A stretch of 15,483 bases of DNA from Wenzhouxiangella sp. (lineage in GTDB: Bacteria > Pseudomonadota > Gammaproteobacteria > Xanthomonadales > Wenzhouxiangellaceae): the NCBI GenBank assembly GCA_007127425.1, contig SKZJ01000021.1:1-15483 (forward strand), written 5' to 3'. Numbering within the stretch: the first letter of the stretch is position 1; every line of letters begins with the position of its first letter. The notes beneath the pieces are model-generated. The model did no database searches. It had not been told where the DNA came from and saw nothing but the letters and a program-made list of their open reading frames with translations. Positions 14,966 through 15,483 of this stretch are shown in pieces. A program made the position numbers and the translations under genes.

Positions 14966-15483
14966 TCGACGTCACCCTGCTGATTTTCCTGGTGATCGTG
15001 GCCATTGCCATCGTGCGCGCAAAAGACCTGTTCGCCGCAGCCATGCTGTTCGCCATTTATTCACTGCTGTCGGCGGCGCTTTTTGCCGTGCTCGATGCCG
15101 GCGACGTGGCGCTGACCGAGGCCGCGGTCGGTGCCGGCATCAGCACCATCCTCGTACTCGCCCTGCTGGCCCTGGCCCGCCGCTACGAACACCCCAAGCA
15201 AGGCCACAACCTGCTGGCTCTGGCGGTCGTTGTCGTCACCGGCGCGGCACTGATCTACGCCACCCTGGACATGCCGAAGTTCGGCGACGCCGGCAACCCG
15301 GCCCAGGTGCACGTGGGTCCCTATTACGTCGAACAGAGCTACCCCGACATGGGCGTGCCCAACATGGTTGCCGCCGTACTGGCCAGTTATCGTTCCATTG
15401 ATACGCTCGGCGAGGCCTTCGTCATCCTGACCGCCGGCCTGGCCGTCTATGCGCTGCTGTCAACTCCACTGCGTCGCAGAAAA
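14953..15483 (+). CDS. DUF4040 / MrpA C-terminal (MbhD-MbhE-like) antiporter subunit, right end at window edge
   Basis: Open to the last base, 177 codons from 14953. Helices lie at about 3-24, 31-50, 57-76, 86-105 and 153-172. VRAKDLFAAAMLFAIYSL and DVALTEAAVGAGISTILVL are the DUF4040/MbhD core found at the C-terminus of full-length MrpA. SYRSIDTLGEAFVILTAG is the adjoining MbhE-like motif. The conserved N-terminus (IEYLIDVTLL) has no ATG, GTG or TTG: the codons there are GTC 14950 and ATC 14953, and GGGAGA at 14941-14946 is ideally spaced for ATC. GTG 14992 would cut the first helix. The start is therefore uncertain. The C-terminus (PLRRRK) is probably near completion. mrpB would be expected next, outside the window. 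Confidence 0.8.
   Translation, partial: MEYLIDVTLLIFLVIVAIAIVRAKDLFAAAMLFAIYSLLSAALFAVLDAGDVALTEAAVGAGISTILVLALLALARRYEHPKQGHNLLALAVVVVTGAALIYATLDMPKFGDAGNPAQVHVGPYYVEQSYPDMGVPNMVAAVLASYRSIDTLGEAFVILTAGLAVYALLSTPLRRRK

Overview
The window reads as an ordinary GC-rich gammaproteobacterial chromosome segment. Gene content (Ycf46-type ATPase, propeller-GGDEF sensor, split Mrp antiporter, proteobacterial-type AhcY) would suit a marine or haloalkaliphilic Chromatiales/Wenzhouxiangella-like organism. That placement is an inference from gene style, not a database result. No tRNA, rRNA, IS element, prophage or CRISPR array is visible.

Layout. (1) 1-1080, minus: the N-terminal 360 residues of a DUF885 lipoprotein that runs off the left edge. 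(2) 1207-1383, plus: a tiny CPXCG zinc-ribbon protein. (3) 1502-2344, plus: a GT2-like glycosyltransferase whose stop abuts the stop of metF. (4) 6237-2345, minus: metK, ahcY, metF, a three-gene activated-methyl-cycle cluster that makes SAM, clears S-adenosylhomocysteine and supplies methyl-THF. (5) 6812-8290, plus: a cardiolipin synthase. (6) 9903-8389, minus: a Ycf46-like AAA ATPase, divergent from (7) 10002-10787, plus: a membrane-anchored NERD nuclease-domain protein. (8) 10913-13828, plus: a periplasmic-propeller sensor with a GGDEF domain whose signature reads GGKEF. (9) 13842 to the right edge, plus: mrpE, mrpF, mrpG and a DUF4040 (MrpA C-terminal/MbhD-MbhE-like) subunit, the start of a Mrp/Mbh-type cation-proton antiporter operon.

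The most unusual content lies between the genes. Four spacers (metF/ahcY, ahcY/metK, metK/cls, cls/ATPase) hold purine-rich tandem repeats with a 7-bp period. The unit sequence differs in each spacer (GTAAAAC-like, AGTGTTA/AGTGTGA, GGGAAAC/GGGAGAC, GGAAGAG). In three of the four, the array faces a reverse-complement partner across a G-run/core/C-run centre, so the whole spacer can fold as a long hairpin. All three methyl-cycle genes are preceded by one of these elements. The one between metK and ahcY ends in a T-tract just before the ahcY ribosome binding site and looks like an attenuator or partial terminator. The one upstream of metK also carries a run of GGGGAAAC repeats able to form G-quadruplexes. 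I regard this heptamer-arm hairpin family as the best candidate for something undescribed.
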